From contig CALVDO010000002.1 in the NCBI GenBank assembly GCA_944326355.1, forward strand, positions 1 to 64,000: 64,000 nucleotides of DNA. The letters are read 5' to 3'. A program made the position numbers and the translations under genes. Of this stretch, positions 56,979 to 64,000 are shown one piece after another (position 1 is the stretch's first letter; each line of letters opens with the position of its first letter). The stretch is from an uncultured Bacteroidales bacterium (GTDB lineage Bacteria; Bacteroidota; Bacteroidia; Bacteroidales; UBA932). The notes below the pieces were generated by a model. It did not search any database. It was not told where the DNA came from and worked only from the letters and a program-made list of their open reading frames with translations.

Positions 56979-58152
56979 TCATTCAATTATCCATCTGTCG
57001 ATGTTTCTGGTGGCACTGCTGAAATTCACCCCGATCTTATAGACCTTTCTGCCGTCCTTAGCAAAAGGGAGGGCGTATTGCCTGTCGTTTATCTGCCGCA
57101 TGGCCTCGTCCGCTGAGCCGTCAAGCTTGAATTCCATTACATATACATAGCCTGTTGTCTTGAGCACCAAGTCTATCCGGCCTATCGAAGTGTGATATTC
57201 CACTTCGGCGTACATTCCTGCCAGCCTGAACACTATGAACAGCACATTATGATAATGGAGCTCGACATCCTTCGCCATCTCATACGGACAATCGGCGAGA
57301 AAAGCCTGCAGCCTCTTCATGAATCCGTCTATGTCTCCGGCCTTTATGTCGGAAATGAACTCCCATATCGCGAATCCGCTCTCTGTCTCCTGCACCGGGG
57401 TATAGTATGGCAGCAGAAAGTCCATGAAGCCCTCTTCCACCTCGCGGTTTGGGAAGCCGAGTTCAAAGATTCTCGGCTCGGGGATATAGCCCTTGATAGT
57501 CAGATACCCGCTCTGATAGATGACCGGGATGGGGTTGGTCGACGAAGCGTCAACGCTGTCCAGCACCTTAGACGTCGTCTTTTCGTGAGCCATTCTGTAC
57601 AGATCATACTTATGACTCTTCAGCAGTTCAGCCAGATATGTCGGCGTCCCCGACTCGAACCAGTATCTGCCGTACCTGCCTCTGTAAAAAGTGTTCAGCA
57701 GACTGAACGGATTGTATATCCCCGGCGAATCCGGACAGAAGTGGTAGCCGTCATAGTTCTCCTTCAGCCTCACGCACGCCTCTTCATAGCTCTGACCGTT
57801 CTTTGCCGCAAGCTCGCGTATGTCATCCTCAAAATTGTCCCTCAGTTCACTTCCGCTGATGCCGCAGATGGATGAGAACTGCTCATCCATTGAGATGCAG
57901 GACGGGATGACAAGCCCAGTCCTTTTCAATATTCTCAATCACAAGCCCCTCAAACAGGTCTTTCCGGCCTTGAAAATAGGCCTCAAGCGTACTTATCAGC
58001 AGACTTTTCCCGAACCGGCGCGGCCTGCTCAGAAAATAATAGCTCCCCGTAGAGACAAGCCTATGGATAAGAGCCGTCTTATCCACATAAAAATAGCCTT
58101 CCTTGCGAAGTTTCTCGAAATTCTGTATTCCTATCGGATATAATTTCCCCAT
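56979..58152 (-). pseudogene. broken AAA-ATPase / PD-(D/E)XK nuclease-like gene
   Basis: The two parts of one gene are on the minus strand. The N-terminal part (58152 to about 57895) has MGKLYPIGIQNFEKLRKEG, YVDKTALIHRLV and the Walker A-like SRPRRFGKSLLIS, and ends at CHPVLHLNG. The C-terminal part, in a different frame, begins with SMDEQFSSICGIS and runs through NYDGYHFCPDSPGIYNPFSLLNTF to the nuclease-like end (IDLVLKTTGYVYVMEFKLDGSADEAMRQINDRQY). The roughly 130 residues normally joining them (Walker B and sensor) are missing. Both sides meet at a shared short sequence (ATCT) near 57893, so a deletion at a microhomology also shifted the frame. The intact family is about 500-530 residues, of unknown function. 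Confidence 0.85.
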
Positions 58153-58284
58153 ATTCCCGACAATTCTTTTCCTTCTGTCGTCAAAAATAAAATTTGTTTT
58201 CATAAGACAGCTTGTTTTCATAAGGCAGCCTTAATCCCATACTGAAGAATCATTGCAGAACAAGGCAGTCAGGCAAGACTCCCG

Positions 58285-58710
58285 TCAGGACTTTCTGCGG
58301 CAGGACGGGCAGGTGCCTTTGATGATATAGTTGATGGAGGCTGTCTCAAAGCCCTCCGGAAGAGGGACGACCGGGACTGTGATATCCTTAAGACAGAAGG
58401 TCTTGTGGCATTTCTCGCAATAGAAGTGGGTGTGCATGTCGGAGACGGTGCATTCCTCCTCACCTTCGCAGACCTCATATTTGACGGAGCCGGTGCCGTC
58501 GTCTATCGAATGGACGACATGGTGCTTCTCGAAGGCCTCCAGAGACCTGAATATGCTTGACTTGTCTACCGTGTCCAGCTCGGTCTCCAGCTCGGAAAGG
58601 GACATCGCCCTCTGCGACGACATCAGGGCTTGAAGCACAAGAATGCGTATGGAGGTGGCCCTGACGCCCTTCTTCTCCAGTCTTTCTATACATTTCTGAT
58701 TGTCCATCAT
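58285..58710 (-). CDS. Fur family transcriptional regulator
   Basis: This 141-residue metalloregulator is of the Fur/PerR/Zur family. The N-terminal winged helix (KGVRATSIRILVLQALMSSQRAMSLSELETELDTVDKSSIFRSLEAFEKHHVVHSIDDGTG) is followed by the dimerisation domain with HTHFYCEKCHKTFCL and the C-terminal CPSC pair. The two CXXC pairs form the structural zinc site. Which metal it senses cannot be deduced. It lies between the ATPase pseudogene and the divergent multidrug RND operon, and within 2 kb of the metal RND operon, so it is a candidate regulator of either. A second ATG at 58707 is equally good. Confidence 0.88.
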   Translation of the reverse strand: MMDNQKCIERLEKKGVRATSIRILVLQALMSSQRAMSLSELETELDTVDKSSIFRSLEAFEKHHVVHSIDDGTGSVKYEVCEGEEECTVSDMHTHFYCEKCHKTFCLKDITVPVVPLPEGFETASINYIIKGTCPSCRRKS

Positions 58711-58784
58711 CCGGTCTCCTCAAAATTGAGCGGCGCGGCGCCCGGGCCTACTCCAGCCGCCGGCATTCATCCCCGCCACACGGG

Positions 58785-58792
58785 CAAAGGTA
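58785..58792 (-). promoter_or_regulatory. -7 promoter box for the Fur-family gene
   Basis: The minus strand reads TACCTTTG followed by C, an exact consensus match, 74 bp upstream of the start. Confidence 0.5.
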
Positions 58793-58920
58793 GTGAATTT
58801 TGCCAAATGGGACGCGGCATCTTGCATTGCTCTCGGCCTCCTCCTATATTTGGTCTAACGGCCATTTATTCGGCTGTATATGGCTGTGCCCCGGTACTGT
58901 GTCTCGGTATAACAAATAAA

Positions 58921-58952
58921 TTTGCTCTACCCTCGGCTTATGCGTATATTTG
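58921..58952 (+). promoter_or_regulatory. two-element promoter for the multidrug RND operon
   Basis: TTTG at 58921-58924, a 20-bp spacer, then TATATTTG at 58945-58952 match both consensus elements, 36 bp upstream of the adaptor start. It is the best-matching promoter in the window. Confidence 0.75.
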
Positions 58953-58988
58953 CGGGTTGGTTAGTTTTGATTTGAAACGGACGGTTTT

Positions 58989-60200
58989 ATGAAAGGGAAA
59001 CAGTTTCTAAAGGACACCTACAGCAGTCTGGACAAGGGATCTCAGTACGTGGTGGTGAAAATCAAGAAATTGAATTGGAAACAGTGGGCCGCGGCAGGCA
59101 TAGTCGCGGCAGGAGTCATAGTCCTCATCATCTGGCTGACGAGACCGGAGCCCGCAGAGGAGTTCATTCCGGTCGTGAGCACGGAGACGGTGAGCACTGA
59201 AGACGTCGAGATATACGGAGAGTATCCGGGCAGCGTACGGGCACAGCAGTTCGTGGAGGTGAGGGCCAGAGTGGAAGGCTATCTTGAAAAGATGCTGTTC
59301 GAGGAGGGTACATACGTGGAGAAGAATCAGGTGCTCTTCATCATCGACCCGAGACAGTACAAGGCCACGGTAGACAGGGCCAAGGCAGTTTTGGCGAGAA
59401 ACAAGGCGATGGAGCTCAAGGCAGAGAGAGACCTCGAGAGAATCAGGCCGCTCTACGACCAGAAGGCAGCCAGCCAGCTGGACCTTGACAACGCGATAGC
59501 TTCCTACGAGAGCGCCAAGGCCGAGGTGCAGATGAGCGAGGCCGACCTGAGACAGGACGAGCTCGCCCTCAGCTACACTACGGTGCGCTCCCCTATCAGC
59601 GGCTACATCAGCGAACGCCATGTGGACATCGGAACGCTGGTCGGCCCGGGAGGACAGTCCCTTCTGGCGAACATCGTAAAGAGCGACACCGTGCTTGTGG
59701 AGTTCAAGATGACCGACCTCGACTATCAGGTAAGCAAGGCAAGAAACGTCAACATCGGGCAGAAGGACTCGCTCAGGAAATGGGATCCGTACGTGACCAT
59801 AACCCTTGCTGACAAGTCCGTATACAAATACAGAGGTCTGGTGGACTTCGCCGACCCTCAGGTCGACTCCAAGTCGGGGACATTCTCCGTACGCGCCGAG
59901 CTTCCAAACCCGGACAGAGAGCTGCTTCCGGGGCAGTTCACCAACGTCACCCTTCTTCTGGACGTGCGCGAGGACGCGGTAGTAGTGCCGACCAAGGCCG
60001 TGGAGATAGAGAAGGACGGCGCATACATATTCGTGCTTCGCAATGACGACATCGTGGAAAGAAGGTTCATAGAGCTCGGCCCTGAGACCGGCAACAAGGT
60101 GGTGGTCGAAAGGGGACTTCTCCCGGGAGAACAGATAGTGGTGGAAGGCTTCCACAAGCTCTCGCACGGAATGAAGGCAAGAAGAGCGGATACGATCTGA
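58989..60200 (+). CDS. RND efflux periplasmic adaptor (AcrA/MexA-like)
   Basis: This 403-residue membrane-fusion protein is of the HAE-type RND systems. Instead of a lipobox it has a single N-terminal membrane helix (about residues 34-55, AAAGIVAAGVIVLIIWL) with a 33-residue cytoplasmic start. The adaptor domains are complete: YPGSVRAQQFVEVRARVEGYLEKMLFEEGTYVEKNQVLFIID, a helical hairpin around residues 120-180, YTTVRSPISGYISERHVDIGTLV, and the beta-barrel and proximal domains (GLVDFADPQVDSKSGTFSVRAELPNPDRELLPGQFTNV). It links the pump encoded downstream (50 bp away) to the outer-membrane channel. The Fur-family gene is divergent from it. Confidence 0.92.
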   Translation: MKGKQFLKDTYSSLDKGSQYVVVKIKKLNWKQWAAAGIVAAGVIVLIIWLTRPEPAEEFIPVVSTETVSTEDVEIYGEYPGSVRAQQFVEVRARVEGYLEKMLFEEGTYVEKNQVLFIIDPRQYKATVDRAKAVLARNKAMELKAERDLERIRPLYDQKAASQLDLDNAIASYESAKAEVQMSEADLRQDELALSYTTVRSPISGYISERHVDIGTLVGPGGQSLLANIVKSDTVLVEFKMTDLDYQVSKARNVNIGQKDSLRKWDPYVTITLADKSVYKYRGLVDFADPQVDSKSGTFSVRAELPNPDRELLPGQFTNVTLLLDVREDAVVVPTKAVEIEKDGAYIFVLRNDDIVERRFIELGPETGNKVVVERGLLPGEQIVVEGFHKLSHGMKARRADTI

Positions 60201-60210
60201 CGCAGAAGCA

Positions 60211-60242
60211 GGCCATAACTAAAAAAGGCCATAACTAAAAAA
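60211..60242 (+). repeat. 16-bp tandem duplication upstream of the RND pump
   Basis: GGCCATAACTAAAAAA occurs twice in direct succession (60211-60226, 60227-60242) in the 49-bp gap between adaptor and pump, a recent slippage-type duplication. It puts an A-rich tract before the pump start. Confidence 0.9.
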
Positions 60243-60249
60243 AGTTCAA

Positions 60250-63200
60250 ATGAAATCTGATTTCTTCATAGACAGACCCGTCTTCTCGATAGTCATCTCC
60301 ATCATAATAGTGCTCGTGGGCCTCATAGGTCTGGTGATGCTGCCTGTCGACCAGTACCCGCAGATAGTGCCGCCGGTGGTGAAGATATCGGCCTCCTACC
60401 CGGGGGCAAGCGCACAGACGGTGGCCCAGGCGGTCGCGACGCCGATCGAGCAGGAGCTGAACGGGACACCGGGAATGCTTTACATGGAGTCGAGCAACAC
60501 CAATTCCGGAGGATTCTCGGCCACATTGACTTTCGACATCTCGAGCGACCCCGACCTCGCGGCCGTCGAGGTGCAGAACAGGGTGAAGCTGGCGGAGTCC
60601 AGGCTGCCAGCCGAGGTGGTCCAGAACGGAATCTCCGTGGAAAAGGAGTCCGCAAGCAGGCTCATGACCATAACGGTGCTCTCGGATGACCCTAAATTCG
60701 ACGAGATATATCTGAGCAACTATACGACTCTCAACGTGCTGGACATGCTGAGGAGAGTGCCGGGCGTAGGCCGTGTGTCCAATGTCGGAAGCAGATATTA
60801 CGGCATGCAGATATGGGTACAGCCGGACAAGCTGGCGAGCCTCGGACTCACGGTGGACGACCTCACCAAGGCGATCAGGGATCAGAACAGGGAGTCCGCC
60901 GCAGGAGTCCTCGGACAGCAGCCGATAAGCGGAGTGGACATCACCATTCCCATCACGGCCACGGGAAGGCTCTCTTCAGTGAGCCAGTTTGAGAACATCG
61001 TGGTCAGGACAGGCAGCGACGGCAGCATCATAAGGATAAAGGACGTGGCCAGAGTGTCTCTGGAGGCACAGTCCTACAACACCGAGAGCGGAATCAACGG
61101 AGGGAACGCCGCCGTCATGTACGTGTACACGCTTCCTGGAGCCAATGCGATGAAAGTCGCGGAGGAAGTCAAGGCCACGATGGCGGAGATAAGCAAAAAC
61201 TTCCCGGACGGCATCACCTACGACATCCCGTTCGACATGACGGACTACATCTCCGAATCGATACATCATGTCTACAAGACCCTATTCGAGGCTCTGTTTC
61301 TGGTGATTCTTGTGGTGTTCCTCTCCCTTCAGAGCTGGAGAGCCACTGTCATCCCGGCCATAGCGGTTCCTATCTCCCTCGTGGGCACGTTCGGAGTGAT
61401 GCTCGCGTTCGGATTCTCCCTCAACATGATGACGCTGCTGGGACTCATCCTTGCGATCGGAATCGTTGTGGATGACGCCATAGTGGTGGTGGAAAATGTG
61501 GACAGGATCATGGAAGAGGAGCACCTGTCGCCATACGAAGCCACCAAGAAGGCGATGAGCGGCATAGGAGGGGCTCTCATTGCGATGTCGCTCGTGCTCT
61601 GCGCCGTATTCGTCCCCGTCAGCTTCCTCTCCGGCATCACAGGGCAGCTGTTCAGGCAGTTCACCATCACCATCGCAGTATCAGTGATAATATCCACAAT
61701 CGTGGCCCTCACCCTGAGTCCTGTGATGTGCTCCAGACTGCTCAAGCCGCATGACGCCAACGCGAGACGCAACTTCCTCTTCAGAAAGATCAACCAGGGC
61801 TTCAGCACCGGCACGACATTTTACGAAAAGGTCATCCGCGCAAGTCTCAGGCATTCTCCGAGGATGTTCGCCCTCTTCGGAGTCACTGTGATCAGCATCT
61901 GGCTGATGGGGCAGCTCGTGCCAAAGAGCTTCATGCCGCAGGAGGATCAGGGATATTTCACTGTCGAGCTGGAACTTCCGGTAAGCGCGACGCTCGAAAG
62001 GACGAGAGAAGTGACCGAAAGGGCAATGGACTTCCTTATGAGACAGCACGACATAGAGTATGTGCTCAGTGTAGCCGGCTCCAGCCCGCGAATAGGCACA
62101 AGCCAGTCCAACAGCACGCTTACGGTGATAATGAAGCCGTGGGAAGAACGCGAGGAACGGGACATAAGCAAGATGATGCAGATGGTGAGGGACACCCTGT
62201 CTCTGTATCCTGAAAGCAAGGTGTACATAAGCAGCCCGGCAGTCATTCCGGGACTGGGAAGCTCCGGAGGATTCTCAATGGTTCTGGAGGCAAGGGGAGA
62301 CGCGACTTATGACGACCTGCAGGAGGCTGCGGACACCCTGTTATACTACGCCTCGCAAAGGAAAGAGCTCACAGGACTCGCGTCAGGTCTGCAGAAAGAC
62401 ATTCCGCAGCTCTATTTCGATGCGGACAGGGACAAGATACAGCTGCTCGGCGTGCCTCTTGCGGACGTGTTCTCCACACTTAAGGCTTTTACGGGCTCTA
62501 TCTATGTCAATGACTTCAACATGTACAACAGGGTCTACCGCGTGTACATCCAGGCCGATCAGGCCTACCGTGCGCACAAGGACAACCTCAACCTCTTCTT
62601 CGTCAAGAGCGACGGAGGCACGATGATACCGGTCACGGCCCTAGGCAACACCGAATACACCACAGGCCCCGGAACGATAAAGAGGTTCAACATGTACTAC
62701 GCGGCAGGCATCACGGGCGAGGCCGCACAGGGGGTAAGCTCAGGACAGGCCATGGACATCCTTGAAGAGATAGCGAGGGAGCATCTTCCGTCCAACATCG
62801 CCATAGAATGGAGCGGGCTTTCCTATCAGGAGAAGAAGGAAGGAGGCCAGACGGGACTTGTGCTCGGCCTCGCCCTGCTCTTCGTCTTCCTCGTGCTGGC
62901 TGCTCAGTATGAAAGCTGGTCTGTGCCTATAGCCGTGATTCTTTCCCTGCCGATAGCCATCGCGGGAGCCTACATCGGGATCTGGGCCGTAGGGCTCGAG
63001 AGCAACATCTACTTCCAGATCGGCCTTGTGATGCTTGTGGGTCTTGTGGCAAAGAATGCCATCCTCATTGTCGAGTTCGCCAAAGAGGAAGTGGAGAAAG
63101 GCAGGACGATAGAAGAAGCCGCAGTGACTGCAGCCCACCTCAGATTCAGGCCTATCGTCATGACCTCGCTCGCCTTCATCCTCGGAATGCTTCCGCTCGT

Positions 63201-64000
63201 GTTCGCCACCGGACCGGGCTCGGCAAGCAGGCAGAACATCGGTACAGGCGTATTCTTCGGAATGATAGTGGCGATAACTATAGGCATCACTTTCGTGCCG
63301 TTCTTCTTCGTCTGGATATACAGACTCAAAAGCAAGATGTCAGGAAAAGGAGGAAAGACCGGCCCCGGAGCGGGGACCGGAGCGGCCGTGATCGCGGCCG
63401 TGATAATCGCGGGTGGAGCGGCGACATCGTGCTCGCCGGCAAAGCATTGCGCAGCTCCGGAGCTCAGTCTTCCGGAACATTACATGAATGCCGGGCAGCC
63501 GGCCGACTCGCTGACCATAGCCGACGTGAACTGGTGGGAGTTCTATACGGACACCACGCTGCAGAATCTGATCAATCAGGCTCTGGAATACAACAAGGAC
63601 CTGCTGATAGCGGCCGAGAGAATCAGGGAGCTGGAGTACAGGTACAGAATCCAGCGGGCTGAAATGTGGCCGTCCATCAGCGCTCAGGCCTACGCCAACA
63701 ACGAATACAACAACTACGGCGGCACCGACAGCGAGCCTAATGATCCGGAACTCGGCCCCAAGCTCTCCCTCAGATGGGAGATCGACCTGTGGGGGCATCT
63801 CAGATGGGCAAACAGGGAAAAGGCCGCGGAATACCTCGCAAGCATCGAGAATCAGCGGGCGCTCAAAATGACGCTGATTGCGAATGTGGCGAGAGCCTAC
63901 TTCGAGCTGATGTCTCTGGACAACGAGCTCGGCATCGTGAAGAGGACACTCAACACCAGACAGGAGGGAGTCAATCAGGCCAAGCTCAGGGCTGACGGAG
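60250..64000 (+). CDS. RND multidrug pump fused in frame to an outer-membrane factor (runs off the right edge)
   Basis: The frame is open from the ATG at 60250 to the window edge (1,250 codons) with no stop. Residues 1 to about 1,030 are a full HAE1-RND pump (AcrB-like): IDRPVFSIVISIIIVLVGLIGLVMLPVDQYP at the N-terminus, TM4 proton-relay Asp pair in GIVVDDAIVVVENVDRIMEEE, and the C-terminal half with VGLVAKNAILIVEFAKEE, ending FFFVWIYRLKSK. At residue 1,030 the frame passes without break into a lipoprotein-like segment (hydrophobic AAVIAAVIIAGGAATSC, Cys1061), then an OprM/NodT-type outer-membrane factor (DVNWWEFYTDTTLQNLINQALEYNKDLLIAAERI, LRWEIDLWGHLRWANREKAAEYLAS). The signal-like segment could serve as a thirteenth membrane helix, taking the channel part to the periplasm. 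Whether the protein is cleaved there is open. Confidence 0.88.
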   Translation, partial: MKSDFFIDRPVFSIVISIIIVLVGLIGLVMLPVDQYPQIVPPVVKISASYPGASAQTVAQAVATPIEQELNGTPGMLYMESSNTNSGGFSATLTFDISSDPDLAAVEVQNRVKLAESRLPAEVVQNGISVEKESASRLMTITVLSDDPKFDEIYLSNYTTLNVLDMLRRVPGVGRVSNVGSRYYGMQIWVQPDKLASLGLTVDDLTKAIRDQNRESAAGVLGQQPISGVDITIPITATGRLSSVSQFENIVVRTGSDGSIIRIKDVARVSLEAQSYNTESGINGGNAAVMYVYTLPGANAMKVAEEVKATMAEISKNFPDGITYDIPFDMTDYISESIHHVYKTLFEALFLVILVVFLSLQSWRATVIPAIAVPISLVGTFGVMLAFGFSLNMMTLLGLILAIGIVVDDAIVVVENVDRIMEEEHLSPYEATKKAMSGIGGALIAMSLVLCAVFVPVSFLSGITGQLFRQFTITIAVSVIISTIVALTLSPVMCSRLLKPHDANARRNFLFRKINQGFSTGTTFYEKVIRASLRHSPRMFALFGVTVISIWLMGQLVPKSFMPQEDQGYFTVELELPVSATLERTREVTERAMDFLMRQHDIEYVLSVAGSSPRIGTSQSNSTLTVIMKPWEEREERDISKMMQMVRDTLSLYPESKVYISSPAVIPGLGSSGGFSMVLEARGDATYDDLQEAADTLLYYASQRKELTGLASGLQKDIPQLYFDADRDKIQLLGVPLADVFSTLKAFTGSIYVNDFNMYNRVYRVYIQADQAYRAHKDNLNLFFVKSDGGTMIPVTALGNTEYTTGPGTIKRFNMYYAAGITGEAAQGVSSGQAMDILEEIAREHLPSNIAIEWSGLSYQEKKEGGQTGLVLGLALLFVFLVLAAQYESWSVPIAVILSLPIAIAGAYIGIWAVGLESNIYFQIGLVMLVGLVAKNAILIVEFAKEEVEKGRTIEEAAVTAAHLRFRPIVMTSLAFILGMLPLVFATGPGSASRQNIGTGVFFGMIVAITIGITFVPFFFVWIYRLKSKMSGKGGKTGPGAGTGAAVIAAVIIAGGAATSCSPAKHCAAPELSLPEHYMNAGQPADSLTIADVNWWEFYTDTTLQNLINQALEYNKDLLIAAERIRELEYRYRIQRAEMWPSISAQAYANNEYNNYGGTDSEPNDPELGPKLSLRWEIDLWGHLRWANREKAAEYLASIENQRALKMTLIANVARAYFELMSLDNELGIVKRTLNTRQEGVNQAKLRADG

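Overview
The window reads as a chromosomal segment of a Bacteroidota, almost certainly order Bacteroidales, of moderately high GC. The gene content is typical of that order: a fused FeoA-FeoB, a CcsBA (ResB/CcsA fusion) protein, a carboxypeptidase-regulatory/plug TonB-dependent receptor fragment, a di-heme b-type succinate dehydrogenase cytochrome b, DUF4491, DUF3109, DUF2007 and an imelysin locus. Many genes are preceded by the Bacteroidota-type promoter (TAnnTTTG at -7, sometimes TTTG about 20 bp upstream), and Shine-Dalgarno sequences are mostly absent. I cannot name the genus.

Layout. 1-2,100 (minus): pyrH, frr, then a Phe-rich leader peptide plus terminator in front of pheA, which runs off the left edge. 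2,100-24,200: mostly housekeeping genes, including an orphan sdhC, a Xaa-Pro aminopeptidase, hemW, a degenerate M16 protein, a TPR protein, a U32 peptidase, prmC, ddl, PBP1A, topA, an Lrp regulator and ispD. 24,200-30,063 (plus): the complete rod-elongation operon mreB-mreC-mreD-mrdA-rodA, followed by a convergent polysaccharide flippase. 31,600-37,900: a cyclophilin lipoprotein, a HAD hydrolase, a DeoR regulator, queH, an NhaC antiporter and a small hemerythrin/LuxR/DUF4491 group, with two candidate small RNAs, one of them behind a near-perfect sigma-54 promoter. 37,968-47,336 (minus): an iron/heme cluster of porin, imelysin, di-heme oxidoreductase, cytochrome c maturation CcsBA, a chimeric TonB receptor fragment and a PepSY membrane protein. 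47,400-51,260: FeoAB flanked by decayed ATPase genes and repeats. 51,249-56,861 (minus): a heavy-metal RND system (adaptor, pump, outer-membrane factor). 56,979-58,710: a broken AAA-ATPase gene and a Fur-family regulator. 58,989-64,000 (plus): a multidrug RND adaptor, and an RND pump whose reading frame continues without a stop into an outer-membrane factor.

How it fits together. Metal supply and export dominate the right half: FeoAB and the imelysin/TonB/PepSY genes for iron or heme, CcsBA to mature c-type cytochromes such as the adjacent di-heme protein, a metal RND efflux system and a Fur-family regulator. The left and centre cover cell-wall growth (ddl, PBP1A, PBP2, RodA, MreBCD) and translation (frr, prmC).

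The most striking observations are a three-segment phenylalanine attenuator in front of pheA, the single-frame RND pump/outer-membrane-factor fusion, a sigma-54-driven small RNA, and several deletion scars (the TonB receptor chimera, two ATPase pseudogenes, an sdhC without sdhAB, and a decayed insert between 14-bp direct repeats). No rRNA, tRNA, CRISPR array or intact insertion sequence was seen.
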